Assembly: GCF_900625025.1 (NCBI RefSeq)
Contig: NZ_LR130574.1
Span: forward strand, 124,001-188,000
Origin: Lachnoclostridium sp. Marseille-P6806
Lineage (GTDB): Bacteria > Bacillota > Clostridia > Lachnospirales > Lachnospiraceae
Reading direction: 5' to 3'
Length of the DNA: 64,000 bases
Shown: piece after piece, positions 17,357-26,757 of the stretch
How the letters are laid out: every line of letters starts with the position of its first letter
Numbering within the stretch: the first letter of the stretch is position 1
The notes under the pieces: model-generated
The model's input: the letters and a program-made list of their open reading frames with translations, nothing else
Told to the model about the DNA's origin: nothing
Database searches by the model: none
Made by a program: the position numbers and the translations under genes

Positions 17357-17444
17357 GCAGGCAGATTTAACGCTGCCATTCGCCTCCCCGCCGCTGCCGT
17401 GCAGGCGGATTTAACACTGCCGTTCGCCTCCCCGCCGCTGCCGC
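17357..17444. repeat. 44-bp tandem duplication at the 3' end of the trmH-like gene
   Basis: 17357-17400 and 17401-17444 are 44-base direct repeats differing at four positions. The second copy contains the last codons and stop of the rRNA methyltransferase gene; the first lies just behind the stop and fills most of the space before proC. Confidence 0.9.
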
Positions 17445-18217
17445 GCCGCCTCGTACAGCAATATGCCCGCCGCCATCGCTGCATTGAGCGATTCGATCTT
17501 TCCCTGCATGGGGATTCTCAGCCTCTGCCGCGCCGCGGCCGCCGTTTCTTCGCGAAGGCCGCTCCCCTCGTTGCCGATAAGAAACGCCGTTCCTTTCCTA
17601 TAAGAAAGCACATCATAGGACGCCGCGCCGGACATCTGTGCCGCGCAGGTCATAATGCCCTGCCGGTGCAGCTCGCTGAGCGCTGCGGAGAGATCCCCGG
17701 TGTAGAAAAACGGCATACGGAAGACGGAGCTCATCGTCGCCCGCACGGCCTTGGGATTCGTCACGTCCGCGGTCCCGCGGCTCATCAGTATGCCCGTCGC
17801 CCCGGCCGCCTCCGCCGTACGGAACATGGTTCCCAGGTTTCCCGGGTCCTGCACATCCTCGAGAACAAGGAGAAGCGGCTCCTCTCCGTCCGCTCCGAGA
17901 AGCCCTGCCAGACTGTGCTCCGGCATTCTCACGACGCAGAGCACGCCCTGCGGGGTCTGCGTATCCGAGACGCGGAGCAGCGCCTCGTCCCCAATGAGAG
18001 TGTACCCCGTCCGCGCCAGCTTTTCACGGTTTGCGAGATCTCCGGCAAAGCTCTCCGTACAGTATATTTCCGAAAGAAATTCCTCCGGCGTGTCGAGAAA
18101 GAGGCGCCGGCCCTCGATCACAAAGGCGCGCTCCTCTCTGCGCGTCTTTGCCCTCTGCTGCAAGGCCGCAACCCGTTTCAGACGCGGATTCGATGCGGCG
18201 GTGATTTTTTCCTGCAT
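17411..18217 (-). CDS. TrmH/SpoU-family RNA 2'-O-methyltransferase
   Basis: 268 residues. Residues 1-100 are a SpoU substrate-binding domain (SNPRLKRVAAL near the start), and residues 110-268 the SPOUT methyltransferase fold with motif 1 VLEDVQDPGNLGTMFRTAEA, motif 2 LIGNEGSGL and motif 3 RIPMQGKIESLNAAMAAGI. These enzymes use S-adenosylmethionine to methylate ribose 2'-OH in rRNA or tRNA; the target here is most likely 23S rRNA, by family. The start at 18217 is chosen over 18223 because GGGGG then has a six-base spacing; that ribosome binding site abuts the edge of the structured repeat at 18225. Its C-terminal codons lie in a 44-base tandem duplication. Confidence 0.92.
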   Translation of the reverse strand: MQEKITAASNPRLKRVAALQQRAKTRREERAFVIEGRRLFLDTPEEFLSEIYCTESFAGDLANREKLARTGYTLIGDEALLRVSDTQTPQGVLCVVRMPEHSLAGLLGADGEEPLLLVLEDVQDPGNLGTMFRTAEAAGATGILMSRGTADVTNPKAVRATMSSVFRMPFFYTGDLSAALSELHRQGIMTCAAQMSGAASYDVLSYRKGTAFLIGNEGSGLREETAAAARQRLRIPMQGKIESLNAAMAAGILLYEAARQRRGGERQC

Positions 18218-18224
18218 GATCATC

Positions 18225-18402
18225 CCCCATGCCGAAGCACTTTAGTGCGAGGCACGCGCCCCAAAATCTGCGCAGGCGGTTTTGGGGCTGCGATCAGGGC
18301 TATTTGGGCTTCGGCACAAATAGCCGTGTGTAAAAATCAGCGCATCAGCGTGATTTTTCACACTATCCCCCATACCGAAGCACTTTGTGCGAGGCACGCG
18401 CC
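18225..18402. repeat. Structured intergenic repeat, copy 1 (full copy plus a partial head)
   Basis: A full ~145-base element (18225-18370) and a 36-base partial copy of its head (18367-18402) fill the gap between pfkA and the trmH-like gene. It contains several hairpins: GCAC-TTTA-GTGC (18237-18248), CCCCAAAA/TTTTGGGG (around 18258-18287), CTATTTG/CAAATAG (18300-18323) and GTGTG(T)AAAAATCA/TGATTTTTCACAC (18326-18363); GCCGAAGC near one end can also pair with GCTTCGGC at 18308. A second copy lies at 42749-42887. Loop sequences and one base pair differ between copies, but pairing is kept. Confidence 0.85.
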
Positions 18403-18410
18403 GCTTTCCG

Positions 18411-19385
18411 TCACCGGCTCAGCGCCTGACTGATCTCAAACTGGTACTCCGGAATTTCCTTTGTCATCGTGAGAGCCTCCTCCATATCGAAGTCCTGAAA
18501 TTTTCCGTCCCGATAGCCGATGACACGGTTCGTCCCTCCCGCCGCCAGAATATCCGCCGCAAAGGCGCCCATAATGGAGGCGTAGAAACGGTCCTTGCAG
18601 CTTGGCGAACCGCCGCGCTGCATGTAGCCGAGAATGGTCGCCCGCGTCTCAATCCCCGTGGCCGCCTCGATGCGGCGCGCCATGGAGGTCGAATGACCGA
18701 TCCCCTCGGCATTGATGATGATGTGGTGCTTCTTGCCGTGCTTGCGGTTGGAAATGATGTTATCGATGATCCGCTGCTCGTTGTAATCGTATTTTTCCGG
18801 CAGAAGAATGTCCTCCGCGCCGTTCGCCACGCCGCACCACAGCGCGATATAGCCAGCGTTCCGTCCCATGACCTCGATGATGGAGCAGCGCTCATGAGAG
18901 GACGAGGTATCGCGCACCTTATCGATCGCCTGCATCGCCGTATTGACCGCCGTGTCGAAGCCGATCGTATAATCCGTGCAGGCAATGTCAAGATCGATGG
19001 TGCCGGGCAGACCGATCGTATTGATTCCCTGTCTCGCGAGCGCCTGCGCTCCGCGGTAGGAGCCGTCGCCGCCGATGACGACCATCCCGTCGATCCCGTG
19101 CTTCCGGCAGATCTCCGCTCCCTTTTCCTGCCCCTCCGCCGTGCGGAACTCCGAGCAGCGGGCAGTGCCGAGTATCGTCCCGCCCCGCTGGATGATATCC
19201 GAGACGCTGTGCTTGTCCATATCCACGATCTCTTCGTTCAGAAGCCCCATGTAGCCGCGCTGTATGCCCTTGACCTTAAGGCCGTTTCCGATCGCGCGCC
19301 GCACCGCGGCGCGGATGGCCGCGTTCATGCCGGGCGCGTCGCCCCCGCTGGTCAGAATCCCTATCGTCCTTACTTCCTTTGCCAT
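18411..19385 (-). CDS. pfkA: ATP-dependent 6-phosphofructokinase
   Basis: 324 residues, typical bacterial length. It phosphorylates fructose 6-phosphate to fructose 1,6-bisphosphate in glycolysis. Visible motifs: TSGGDAPGMNA (ATP site), GGDGSYRGA (the Gly after GGD marks the ATP-using type), GLPGTID with catalytic Asp, VMGRNAGYIA and LGYMQRGG. One departure: the usual Asn between the two conserved Asp of TIDND is Leu here (TIDLD). The start at 19385 has GGAGG six bases upstream. It follows dnaE by 64 bases, an arrangement conserved in many Firmicutes. The structured repeat occupies the gap to the next gene. Confidence 0.96.
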   Translation of the reverse strand: MAKEVRTIGILTSGGDAPGMNAAIRAAVRRAIGNGLKVKGIQRGYMGLLNEEIVDMDKHSVSDIIQRGGTILGTARCSEFRTAEGQEKGAEICRKHGIDGMVVIGGDGSYRGAQALARQGINTIGLPGTIDLDIACTDYTIGFDTAVNTAMQAIDKVRDTSSSHERCSIIEVMGRNAGYIALWCGVANGAEDILLPEKYDYNEQRIIDNIISNRKHGKKHHIIINAEGIGHSTSMARRIEAATGIETRATILGYMQRGGSPSCKDRFYASIMGAFAADILAAGGTNRVIGYRDGKFQDFDMEEALTMTKEIPEYQFEISQALSR

Positions 19386-19449
19386 AACCATCCTCCACAC
19401 CGAATGACGCTGCGCCGCTTTCTGCGGCTGCCATAATCATAGCGCACTC

Positions 19450-22400
19450 TCACCGAAAGATCACGTTTTCCTTTCCAAAGCACTCTCCGAGCTCCGCAAG
19501 AAGTTCGTCCGTAACGCGGACGCCGAAGCCCGGCGGAAGCGTCTTCATCATCCTCGGCTGATCCACATAGACTGTGACCTTGTCCGGCCCGCCGTGATCC
19601 CCGACGAATCGCATCAGCGCCTCTTCCCCCTCCCGGTACTCCTCCATGGTGGCAAAGCGCACCCAGAGCTTTCTGGGGATCCCGTCAAAGGGCGTGATCT
19701 GCTGACAGACGAGCTTCCCCTCTTTTTCCTCCTCCACCTGCACCTTGCCGCAGATGAACACCTTGCCGTCCTCGGTGAGGAGCCCCGAAAACTTCTCGTA
19801 ATCGCGTGGGAAGACGATGACCTCCACCGAGCCGGTCAGGTCCTCGAGCTGCAGAAAGCACATGATCTGGTCCCGCTTCGTGTACTTGACCCGCTTGTCC
19901 GCGATCATCCCTCCGATCGTCACGATCTCGCCGTCTTTCACCTCGGTCTGCCCGCTCTCCTCGTCGATCGCAAAATCAGAGGCGCGCTTCGTCACATGGG
20001 CTTTCCAGAGCCCCTCGTAGTCCTCCATGGGGTGCCCCGTGATATAAACTCCCAGAACCTCTTTCTCGAAGCCCAGCCGCATCTCCTTTGTATACTCGCC
20101 CACATCCGGCATGGCGACGCTCAGCTTCTCTCTCGTCTCCTCCGGCGCAAAATCAAACAGGCTCATCTGCCCGGCAAAATCATTTTTTTTCGAGGCCTGC
20201 AGGCTGTCCGCGATCTGCGCATAGACGCTCATCATCTGTCTCCGCGTATGACCGAAGCAGTCAAAAGCGCCCGCCTTGATGAAATTCTCGACCGCCCGCT
20301 TGTTGACCTCGTTCCCCGCGGCGTTCATGCGGGTCAGAAAATCCTGCAGATCACGGAAAGGGCCGAAGCGCTCCCGATCCTGCACCACCGCGTCGATCAC
20401 ATTCCGCCCGACGCCCTTGACCGCCGTCAGCGCATAGCGGATCGTGCCGTCCCCCGCCGAAAAGCCCGCTTCTCCCACATTGATGTCCGGCGGAAGAATA
20501 CGGATACCCATGGAGCGGGCGGACAGAATATAGCCCGCGAGCTTCGCCGGAAAATCAACCACCGAGGTCATGAGGGCCGCCATGAACTCCGCGGGGAAAT
20601 AGTATTTGAGCCACGCCGTCTCATAGGTAACGACCGCGTAGCAGGCGGCGTGCGACTTATTGAACGCGTATTTTGCAAAGTCGATCATCGTGTCGTAAAT
20701 ATGATTCGCCGCCTCCTCCGGAATGCCGCGGGCGACGCAGCCCGGCACCCCCTGCTCCGGATTGCCGCTGATGAAGTTCTGCCGCTCCTCCTCCATGACC
20801 GACTGCTTCTTCTTGCTCATCGCGCGACGGACCAGATCGCTCCGCCCCAGCGTATAGCCGCCCAGCTCCCGGACGATCTGCATCACCTGCTCCTGATAGA
20901 CGATGCAGCCGTAGGTCGTCTCCAGAATCGGCGCGAGCTCTTTGGTTTCGTATCGTATCTCACCCTGATTCTTTTTGCCGGCGATATACTTCGGGATAAA
21001 ATCCATCGGCCCCGGTCGGTACAGGGCGATTCCCGCAATGATATCCTCGAAGCTTCCGGGCCGGAGCTCTTTCATGAAGCTCTGCATCCCGCCGCTCTCA
21101 AGCTGGAACACGCCCTCGGTCCGGCCGGTCGCAATCGAGGCGTAGACCTCCTCATCGTCGTCGCCGATCGCGTCGATGTCGATCTTCTCCACGCCGGGAT
21201 AGCGCCTCCGGAACGCCGCGAGGCGGGCGGAAAGACGCTCCGGCGGGAGCTCCCTTGTCCGGGCGAGGCTCCGGTCCGCGAACAACGCCGCGTTCTGGAT
21301 CACCGTGAGCGTGCGGAGCCCCAGAAAGTCCATTTTGAGAAGCCCCAGATGCTCAATCGTCGTCATGGTGAACTGCGTCGTCATCGAACCGTCCTGCGCG
21401 CGAGAAAGCGGCACGAGCTCCTCGGCGGGCTGCGAGCAGATCACGACGCCGGCGGCATGCACGCTGGTGTGCCGGGGCAGACCCTCCAGCCGAAGGCTCA
21501 TGTCCACAAGGCGCTTTACTTTATCGTCCTCCTCATACGCCTTTTTCATCTCCGGATTCATTTTCAGCGCATCCGTCAGCGTGATTCCGAGCTCATTCGG
21601 AACCATCTTGGCAATTGTGTCGCAGAAGCTGTACGGCAGGTCCATGACGCGGCCGACATCCCGGAGCACGCCCTTGGCGAGCATGGTTCCGAACGTGACG
21701 ATCTGCACCACCTTGTCCCGGCCGTACTTCTCCGTGACATAGTCGATGACCTCCTGCCTCCGCTCAAAGTCGAAATCCACGTCGATATCGGGCATCGAGA
21801 CGCGCTCCGGATTGAGGAAGCGCTCAAAGAGAAGCTGATAGCGTATCGGATCGAGATTCGTGATATGGAGACAGTAGGAAACCACCGAGCCCGCAGCGGA
21901 GCCTCTGCCGGGGCCGACGCTGATGCCGTGCTCTCTCGCATAGTTGATGTAGTCCCATACGATCAGAAAATAATCGACATACCCCATGCTCCGGATCACA
22001 TCCAGCTCATAGGCAAGGCGCTTTCTCACCTCGCCGCCCTGCGCCTCGTCCTCCGGATAGCGCTCCTCCATGCCGTCCTCGCAGAGCTTGTTCAGGTAGC
22101 TCCACGAATCGTAGCCCTCCGGAACCTCGTAATGCGGGAGTTTCGTCTGCCCGAATTCAAAGCTCACGCAGCACCTGTCGGCGATCCTCTGCGTGTTTTC
22201 AAGCGCCTCCGCCGCATACGGGAAGACGCTTCGCATCTCCGCCTCGCTCTTTACGTAGAACTGCCCGCCGGGATAACGCATGCGGTCCTTATCCTCGAGC
22301 TTTTTCCCGGTCTGAATGCACAGAAGAATATCGTGCGCCTCCGCGTCGTCCGCATTGGTGTAGTGACAGTCGTTCGTCACGATCAGCGGGATGTGAAGTT

Positions 22401-22986
22401 CCCGGCTCATCCGCAGGAGCGCCGCGTTGACGGTCTGCTGATCCGGATAGCCGTGATCCTGCAGCTCGAGGAAAAAATTCCCTTCCCCGAAGCAGTCCCG
22501 GTATTTCTTCGCCGCCTCTTCTGCCGCCGGGATATTGCCGCGGACGATATTCCTCGCTACCTCGCCCGCGAGACAGGCTGAGGACGCGATCAGCCCCTCA
22601 TGATTCTCGCGGAGCAGCTCCATATCGACGCGGGGACGGTAATAAAAGCCCTCGGAAAAGGAACGGCTGACGATCTTCATCAGATTTTGGTAGCCCTGAT
22701 TGTTCTCCGCCAAAAGGATCAGATGATAGTAGCGGTCCTCTCCGCCGGTCTGCTCCCTGTCGAAGCGTGAATTCGGCGCGACATAGACCTCGCAGCCGAT
22801 GATCGGCCGGATGCCCTCCTCAATGCAGGCATTGTAAAAATCGATCACGCCGTACATGACGCCGTGATCGGTAATCGCCGCCGCGTTCATGCCGAGCTCC
22901 CTGACCCGCTTCACGTACTCCCGGATCTTGTTGGAGCCGTCAAGGAGAGAATATTCTGTATGGGTATGAAGATGAACAAATGACAT
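19450..22986 (-). CDS. dnaE: DNA polymerase III alpha subunit (DnaE type)
   Basis: 1178 residues. Order of domains: N-terminal PHP domain with FVHLHTHTEYSLLDG, the catalytic C-family polymerase core with GPGRGSAAGSVVSYCL and PDIDVDFDFERR (the catalytic Asp cluster), the finger/tandem helix-hairpin-helix region, and a C-terminal OB fold (VTIGGMIADKR). It elongates DNA in replication; in low-GC Gram-positives the DnaE type extends RNA primers before handing over to PolC. The start at 22986 has GAGGAG five bases upstream. It is transcribed toward pfkA and diverges from an antiporter gene. Confidence 0.97.
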   Translation of the reverse strand: MSFVHLHTHTEYSLLDGSNKIREYVKRVRELGMNAAAITDHGVMYGVIDFYNACIEEGIRPIIGCEVYVAPNSRFDREQTGGEDRYYHLILLAENNQGYQNLMKIVSRSFSEGFYYRPRVDMELLRENHEGLIASSACLAGEVARNIVRGNIPAAEEAAKKYRDCFGEGNFFLELQDHGYPDQQTVNAALLRMSRELHIPLIVTNDCHYTNADDAEAHDILLCIQTGKKLEDKDRMRYPGGQFYVKSEAEMRSVFPYAAEALENTQRIADRCCVSFEFGQTKLPHYEVPEGYDSWSYLNKLCEDGMEERYPEDEAQGGEVRKRLAYELDVIRSMGYVDYFLIVWDYINYAREHGISVGPGRGSAAGSVVSYCLHITNLDPIRYQLLFERFLNPERVSMPDIDVDFDFERRQEVIDYVTEKYGRDKVVQIVTFGTMLAKGVLRDVGRVMDLPYSFCDTIAKMVPNELGITLTDALKMNPEMKKAYEEDDKVKRLVDMSLRLEGLPRHTSVHAAGVVICSQPAEELVPLSRAQDGSMTTQFTMTTIEHLGLLKMDFLGLRTLTVIQNAALFADRSLARTRELPPERLSARLAAFRRRYPGVEKIDIDAIGDDDEEVYASIATGRTEGVFQLESGGMQSFMKELRPGSFEDIIAGIALYRPGPMDFIPKYIAGKKNQGEIRYETKELAPILETTYGCIVYQEQVMQIVRELGGYTLGRSDLVRRAMSKKKQSVMEEERQNFISGNPEQGVPGCVARGIPEEAANHIYDTMIDFAKYAFNKSHAACYAVVTYETAWLKYYFPAEFMAALMTSVVDFPAKLAGYILSARSMGIRILPPDINVGEAGFSAGDGTIRYALTAVKGVGRNVIDAVVQDRERFGPFRDLQDFLTRMNAAGNEVNKRAVENFIKAGAFDCFGHTRRQMMSVYAQIADSLQASKKNDFAGQMSLFDFAPEETREKLSVAMPDVGEYTKEMRLGFEKEVLGVYITGHPMEDYEGLWKAHVTKRASDFAIDEESGQTEVKDGEIVTIGGMIADKRVKYTKRDQIMCFLQLEDLTGSVEVIVFPRDYEKFSGLLTEDGKVFICGKVQVEEEKEGKLVCQQITPFDGIPRKLWVRFATMEEYREGEEALMRFVGDHGGPDKVTVYVDQPRMMKTLPPGFGVRVTDELLAELGECFGKENVIFR

Positions 22987-23162
22987 AACTGCTCCTCAGG
23001 AAAAATCCGCCTCTGCTCTCTGCCTTATTTTACCAATCCGCATCTTAAAATGATGAAGATATTTATGAAAATTTGATTTTCCGGCCAAAAATTGCAAAAA
23101 TAGTCTCAGTCCCGCTCTCTGCGGGCCTGTATGCGTTCACTGCTTCGCCCGGAGAATCCCTT

Positions 23163-24767
23163 ATGACGAATCTGCTGCTTCTGGCCTCTGTTGTGATCTT
23201 TGCCTGCGTGCTCCTGCACCGCCTCTCCGCCCGGCTGGGGATTCCCATGCTGCTGGCTTTCATCGTACTGGGTATGCTGTTCGGCAGCGACGGTATTTTC
23301 AAGATCCCCTTTGAAAACTATTCGTTCGCCGAAAACGTCTGCTCGTTCGCGCTCATTTTCATCATGTTCTACGGCGGCTTCGGCACAAGCTGGAGGCAGG
23401 CCCGTCCCTCAGCGGGAAAAGCGGCGCTGCTCTCGACGCTGGGCGTCCTGTTCACCGCGCTCCTCACCGGCGCGTTCTGCCATCTGGTGCTGCGCCTTGA
23501 CTGGCTGCCCTCTCTCCTTGGCGGTGCGGTGGTAAGCTCGACCGACGCGGCCTCGGTATTCTCCATCCTCCGGTACCGGCGGCTGGGCCTTAAGGAAAAC
23601 ACAGCCTCTCTCCTCGAACTGGAAAGCGGAAGCAACGATCCGATGTCCTACATGCTGACGGTGGCTTTCATCGCCATGATAAACGGACAGGCGGGGCCGG
23701 AGTCCATGTTCCGCCTCCTTTTCCTCCAGCTTGTTCTCGGCGCGGCGGTCGGCTTTGCCGCGGCGTTTTTTGCCCTGTTTCTGCTGCACCATATCCGCTT
23801 TGATGCGGCAGGCTTCGACATGGTATTCGTGGCCGGCGCGGCCATCGCTTCCTACGCCGCCGCAGCCGCCATCGAAGGAAACGGGTATCTCGCAACCTAC
23901 ATCACCGGGATCGTGCTGGGCAACCGCCGGCTGCGGAACAAAAAAGAGCTCGTCCATTTCTTCGACGGGCTCACCGCGCTCATGCAGATGCTTCTGTTTT
24001 TCCTGCTGGGTCTTCTCTCCGCGCCCGCAAGGCTCCCCGCCTTTGCCGGTCAGGCGATACTGATCTTCCTCTTCCTGACCTTTCTTGCGCGTCCCGCCGC
24101 CGTCTTCACCCTGCTCGCGCCGTTTGGCTGCCGGCCGCGGCAGATACTTCTCATCTCTTTTGCGGGACTTCGGGGCGCAGCGTCCATCGTGTTCGCCATC
24201 CTTGCCGTGCAGGGAACCTCGCTGGGCGACACCGTGTTTCACATCACCTTCTTCATCGTCCTGCTCTCCATCCTGCTGCAAGGCTCACTCCTGCCATGGG
24301 CGGCGAACCACCTCGGAATGGTGGACAGCGACAATGACGTCATGAAGACCTTTACCGATTACAGCGAGGACATGCCGGTGCAGTTCATTGAATTTTCGAT
24401 TCCGGAGCAGCATGTCTGGGCCGGGAAAACGCTCCGGGAGATCGAGCTCCCCCCGGGCACGCTGGCCGTCCTCTCCGAGAGGAACGGCAGCTCCCGCGTG
24501 CCGAACGGGGACACCGTGCTCTGTCCCGGGGACCGCATCGTTCTGGGCGCCGCAAAGCCCGGAGAGCAGAGCCGCGTTCTCCTCTCAGAGCAGGTAATCC
24601 GGAAAAACAGCGAATACATCGGCAAGCCTCTCTCCGCGCTGCCAAAGGAAGAAAACTGTCTCGTCATTCTGATCGAGCGCGGCATGGAAACCATCATCCC
24701 CGGAGGAGATGTCCGGCTCCGGGAGGGAGACATTCTTGTCCTGAACCGCGGCGGGGAAAAGGACTGA
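23163..24767 (+). CDS. K+(Na+)/H+ antiporter, CPA1 NhaP2/CvrA type
   Basis: 534 residues. About twelve membrane segments span residues 1-385, with the cation-exchanger signatures SSTDAASVFSIL and LESGSNDPMSYML (the Asp residues that carry ions and protons) and ISFAGLRGAASIVFA. Residues about 405-530 are a cytoplasmic RCK/TrkA-C module in two halves, each ending in a GD(I/R)(L/I)VL-type turn, which binds nucleotides or other ligands and gates transport in the NhaP2/CvrA group. The start at 23163 (MTNLLLL) has GGAG eight bases upstream and opens at the first membrane segment; the longer frame to 23073 adds a non-conserved stretch. It diverges from dnaE and converges on ispD with 22 bases between stops. 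Confidence 0.92.
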   Translation: MTNLLLLASVVIFACVLLHRLSARLGIPMLLAFIVLGMLFGSDGIFKIPFENYSFAENVCSFALIFIMFYGGFGTSWRQARPSAGKAALLSTLGVLFTALLTGAFCHLVLRLDWLPSLLGGAVVSSTDAASVFSILRYRRLGLKENTASLLELESGSNDPMSYMLTVAFIAMINGQAGPESMFRLLFLQLVLGAAVGFAAAFFALFLLHHIRFDAAGFDMVFVAGAAIASYAAAAAIEGNGYLATYITGIVLGNRRLRNKKELVHFFDGLTALMQMLLFFLLGLLSAPARLPAFAGQAILIFLFLTFLARPAAVFTLLAPFGCRPRQILLISFAGLRGAASIVFAILAVQGTSLGDTVFHITFFIVLLSILLQGSLLPWAANHLGMVDSDNDVMKTFTDYSEDMPVQFIEFSIPEQHVWAGKTLREIELPPGTLAVLSERNGSSRVPNGDTVLCPGDRIVLGAAKPGEQSRVLLSEQVIRKNSEYIGKPLSALPKEENCLVILIERGMETIIPGGDVRLREGDILVLNRGGEKD

Positions 24768-24789
24768 GCCGCCATTCATTTCCTACCGT

Positions 24790-25593
24790 TCAGCGCCGGC
24801 TTTCCCGCAGAAACGCCTCCCCGATGATCAGATCCTCGGGCGTCGTGAGCTTGATGTTCCGGTAGTCCGCCTCAACCATATGCACCGGCGCTTCCCCGGC
24901 ATACTCCACGACCATAGCATCGTCCGTGATCTTCATGCCTCCGGGGAGCGCCGCACCGCTCCCGAGAACACGCTCGTAGGCCCGCACGGCCAGATCATAC
25001 GCGAAGCACTGGGGCGTCTGCACCATCCACACGCCCTGCCGGTCGGGCGTCGCCCGGACAATGCCGTTTTCATCCGTGAGCTTCACCGTATCCTTGGACG
25101 GCATCCCCGCGACGGCGGTATCATAGCGGAGTACCGTCTCGTACAGCCGCAGAAGAACGCTCTCCGTAAGAAACGGCCTCGCACCGTCATGGATAAACAC
25201 ATAATCGCAGGGCCACGAGACGGACTGCAGCCCGCTGTACACGGAATGGCAGCGCTCCGCCCCGCCCGCCGCAAATGCGCGGAGCTTTGAGGCGGGGACA
25301 GGCGGCAGGGCTCCGCCCTTTTCTTTCCGTCGGTTCTCATTTCCGCCGCGCAGCGCCGGAGCCCTGTCCTCCCGCAGTCGGACCGCGGGAAGCACATGCT
25401 CCCTGATATAGCTCTCCTCGCCCTCCGGCACCACGACGACGATGTCCGTGATCACCGCGCTGTTTTCAAGCGTCTCCATGGGCCACGCGAGCACCGGCCG
25501 CCCGCCGAGCTGCATGTACTGCTTGCGCACGCCGCTGTTCATGCGGGAGCCCTTTCCCGCCGCCAGCAGAATTGCCGTTACCCGCTTTTTCAT
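24790..25593 (-). CDS. ispD: 2-C-methyl-D-erythritol 4-phosphate cytidylyltransferase
   Basis: 267 residues; the usual length is 225-240. It joins CTP and methylerythritol 4-phosphate in the non-mevalonate isoprenoid pathway. Motifs: [11 protein letters not shown] (nucleotide binding), [48 protein letters not shown] and the C-terminal TTPEDL. An insertion of about 25 residues, rich in Arg, Lys and Pro, sits between residues 72 and 105, just before the AGGxER motif. It overlaps the tsaD stop by four bases (ATGA), so it is the last gene of the tsa operon. Confidence 0.95.
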   Translation of the reverse strand: MKKRVTAILLAAGKGSRMNSGVRKQYMQLGGRPVLAWPMETLENSAVITDIVVVVPEGEESYIREHVLPAVRLREDRAPALRGGNENRRKEKGGALPPVPASKLRAFAAGGAERCHSVYSGLQSVSWPCDYVFIHDGARPFLTESVLLRLYETVLRYDTAVAGMPSKDTVKLTDENGIVRATPDRQGVWMVQTPQCFAYDLAVRAYERVLGSGAALPGGMKITDDAMVVEYAGEAPVHMVEADYRNIKLTTPEDLIIGEAFLRESRR

Positions 25594-26648
25594 TCCACTC
25601 CCCCGCGCCGGAGCGCCGATACCCGCTCCCCGAGCTGGAGATTCGGAACCGCGTTCAGGTCATAGCCGCTCCGCACTCCCCTGCGGTATTCGTAGTAGGC
25701 CGCACTCCCGATCATCGCCGCGTTATCCGTGCACAGGACGGGTGGCGGACAGAAGAAGTCAATCCCGCATTCCCCGCAGGCCGCCCGGAGCTGTCTGCGC
25801 AGCGCGCTGTTTGATGCGACGCCCCCCGCCAGTGCGAGACGCCGGAAGCCGTACTGCTCCGCCGCCTCCATGGCGTGCCCGACGAGCACATCCACCACGG
25901 CCTGCTGGAAAGAGGCCGCCACATCGTTCACCCTAATCGCTTCGCCCTTCACATCCATCTGATTCAGATAATTGAGCACCGCGGATTTGATCCCGCTGAA
26001 CGTAAAATCATAGGCGGAGTCCGCGACTCTTCCCCTCGGAAAATGAATCGCCTCCGGATTCCCGAGCTTCGCCGCCTGATCGATCTTCGGCCCGCCGGGA
26101 TAGCCCAGTCCAATGGCGCGCGCCACCTTGTCAAAGGCCTCGCCGGCCGCGTCGTCCCGGGTGCGGCCGAGAATTTCATACTCCCCGTAGTCGCTCACGC
26201 GCACCAGATGCGTGTGCCCCCCGGAGACCACAAGGCAGGCAAATGGCGGCTCCAGCTCCGGGAACGCAATGAAATTCGCGCTGATATGTCCCTCGATATG
26301 GTGCACCCCGATGAGCGGAAGCCCGGTTCCGAACGCCAGTGCTTTCGCTGCCGACACACCGATCAGAAGAGCTCCGACAAGCCCCGGCCCGCAGGTGACG
26401 GCAATCGCATCGAGCTGCGCAAAGCTCCGGTCCGCCTCCTCCATGGCCCGGCGGATCACCTGATTGATCCGCTCCGTGTGCCTGCGCGAGGCGATCTCGG
26501 GCACAACACCTCCGTACAGCGTATGGATGTCGATCTGGGACGAAATCTCGTTCGAGAGCACCGTTCGTCCGTTCACGACGACCGACGCCGCCGTCTCATC
26601 GCAGGAGGACTCTATGGCAAGAATGGTAATATCTTTCTGTTCCGACAA
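25590..26648 (-). CDS. tsaD: tRNA N6-adenosine threonylcarbamoyltransferase
   Basis: 352 residues, normal length. It transfers the threonylcarbamoyl group to A37 of ANN-decoding tRNAs. The ASKHA fold begins with [15 protein letters not shown]; the metal-binding histidines are in VHHIEGH (about residue 115), followed by [16 protein letters not shown] and the C-terminal [12 protein letters not shown] and TDNAAMIG. The start codon is TTG at 26646-26648, decided by AAGGAG seven bases upstream; no ATG with a comparable signal is near. Its partners TsaB and TsaE are encoded upstream in the same direction. Confidence 0.96.
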   Translation of the reverse strand: MSEQKDITILAIESSCDETAASVVVNGRTVLSNEISSQIDIHTLYGGVVPEIASRRHTERINQVIRRAMEEADRSFAQLDAIAVTCGPGLVGALLIGVSAAKALAFGTGLPLIGVHHIEGHISANFIAFPELEPPFACLVVSGGHTHLVRVSDYGEYEILGRTRDDAAGEAFDKVARAIGLGYPGGPKIDQAAKLGNPEAIHFPRGRVADSAYDFTFSGIKSAVLNYLNQMDVKGEAIRVNDVAASFQQAVVDVLVGHAMEAAEQYGFRRLALAGGVASNSALRRQLRAACGECGIDFFCPPPVLCTDNAAMIGSAAYYEYRRGVRSGYDLNAVPNLQLGERVSALRRGGVE

Positions 26649-26757
26649 AACTCAACTCCTTAATGAATCCAGAACTTCTATTGAATCAGCCCGCTGAAAG
26701 CACGCGCTTTCCCTGGTGCCGCGCCGTCAAAAGGCACGGGTCCGCCCCTCCGCGGCG

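Noticed and set aside
19594-22581. A 995-codon open frame on the plus strand
   Set aside because: It is antisense to dnaE, contains no family motifs and results from the high G+C codon bias of that gene.
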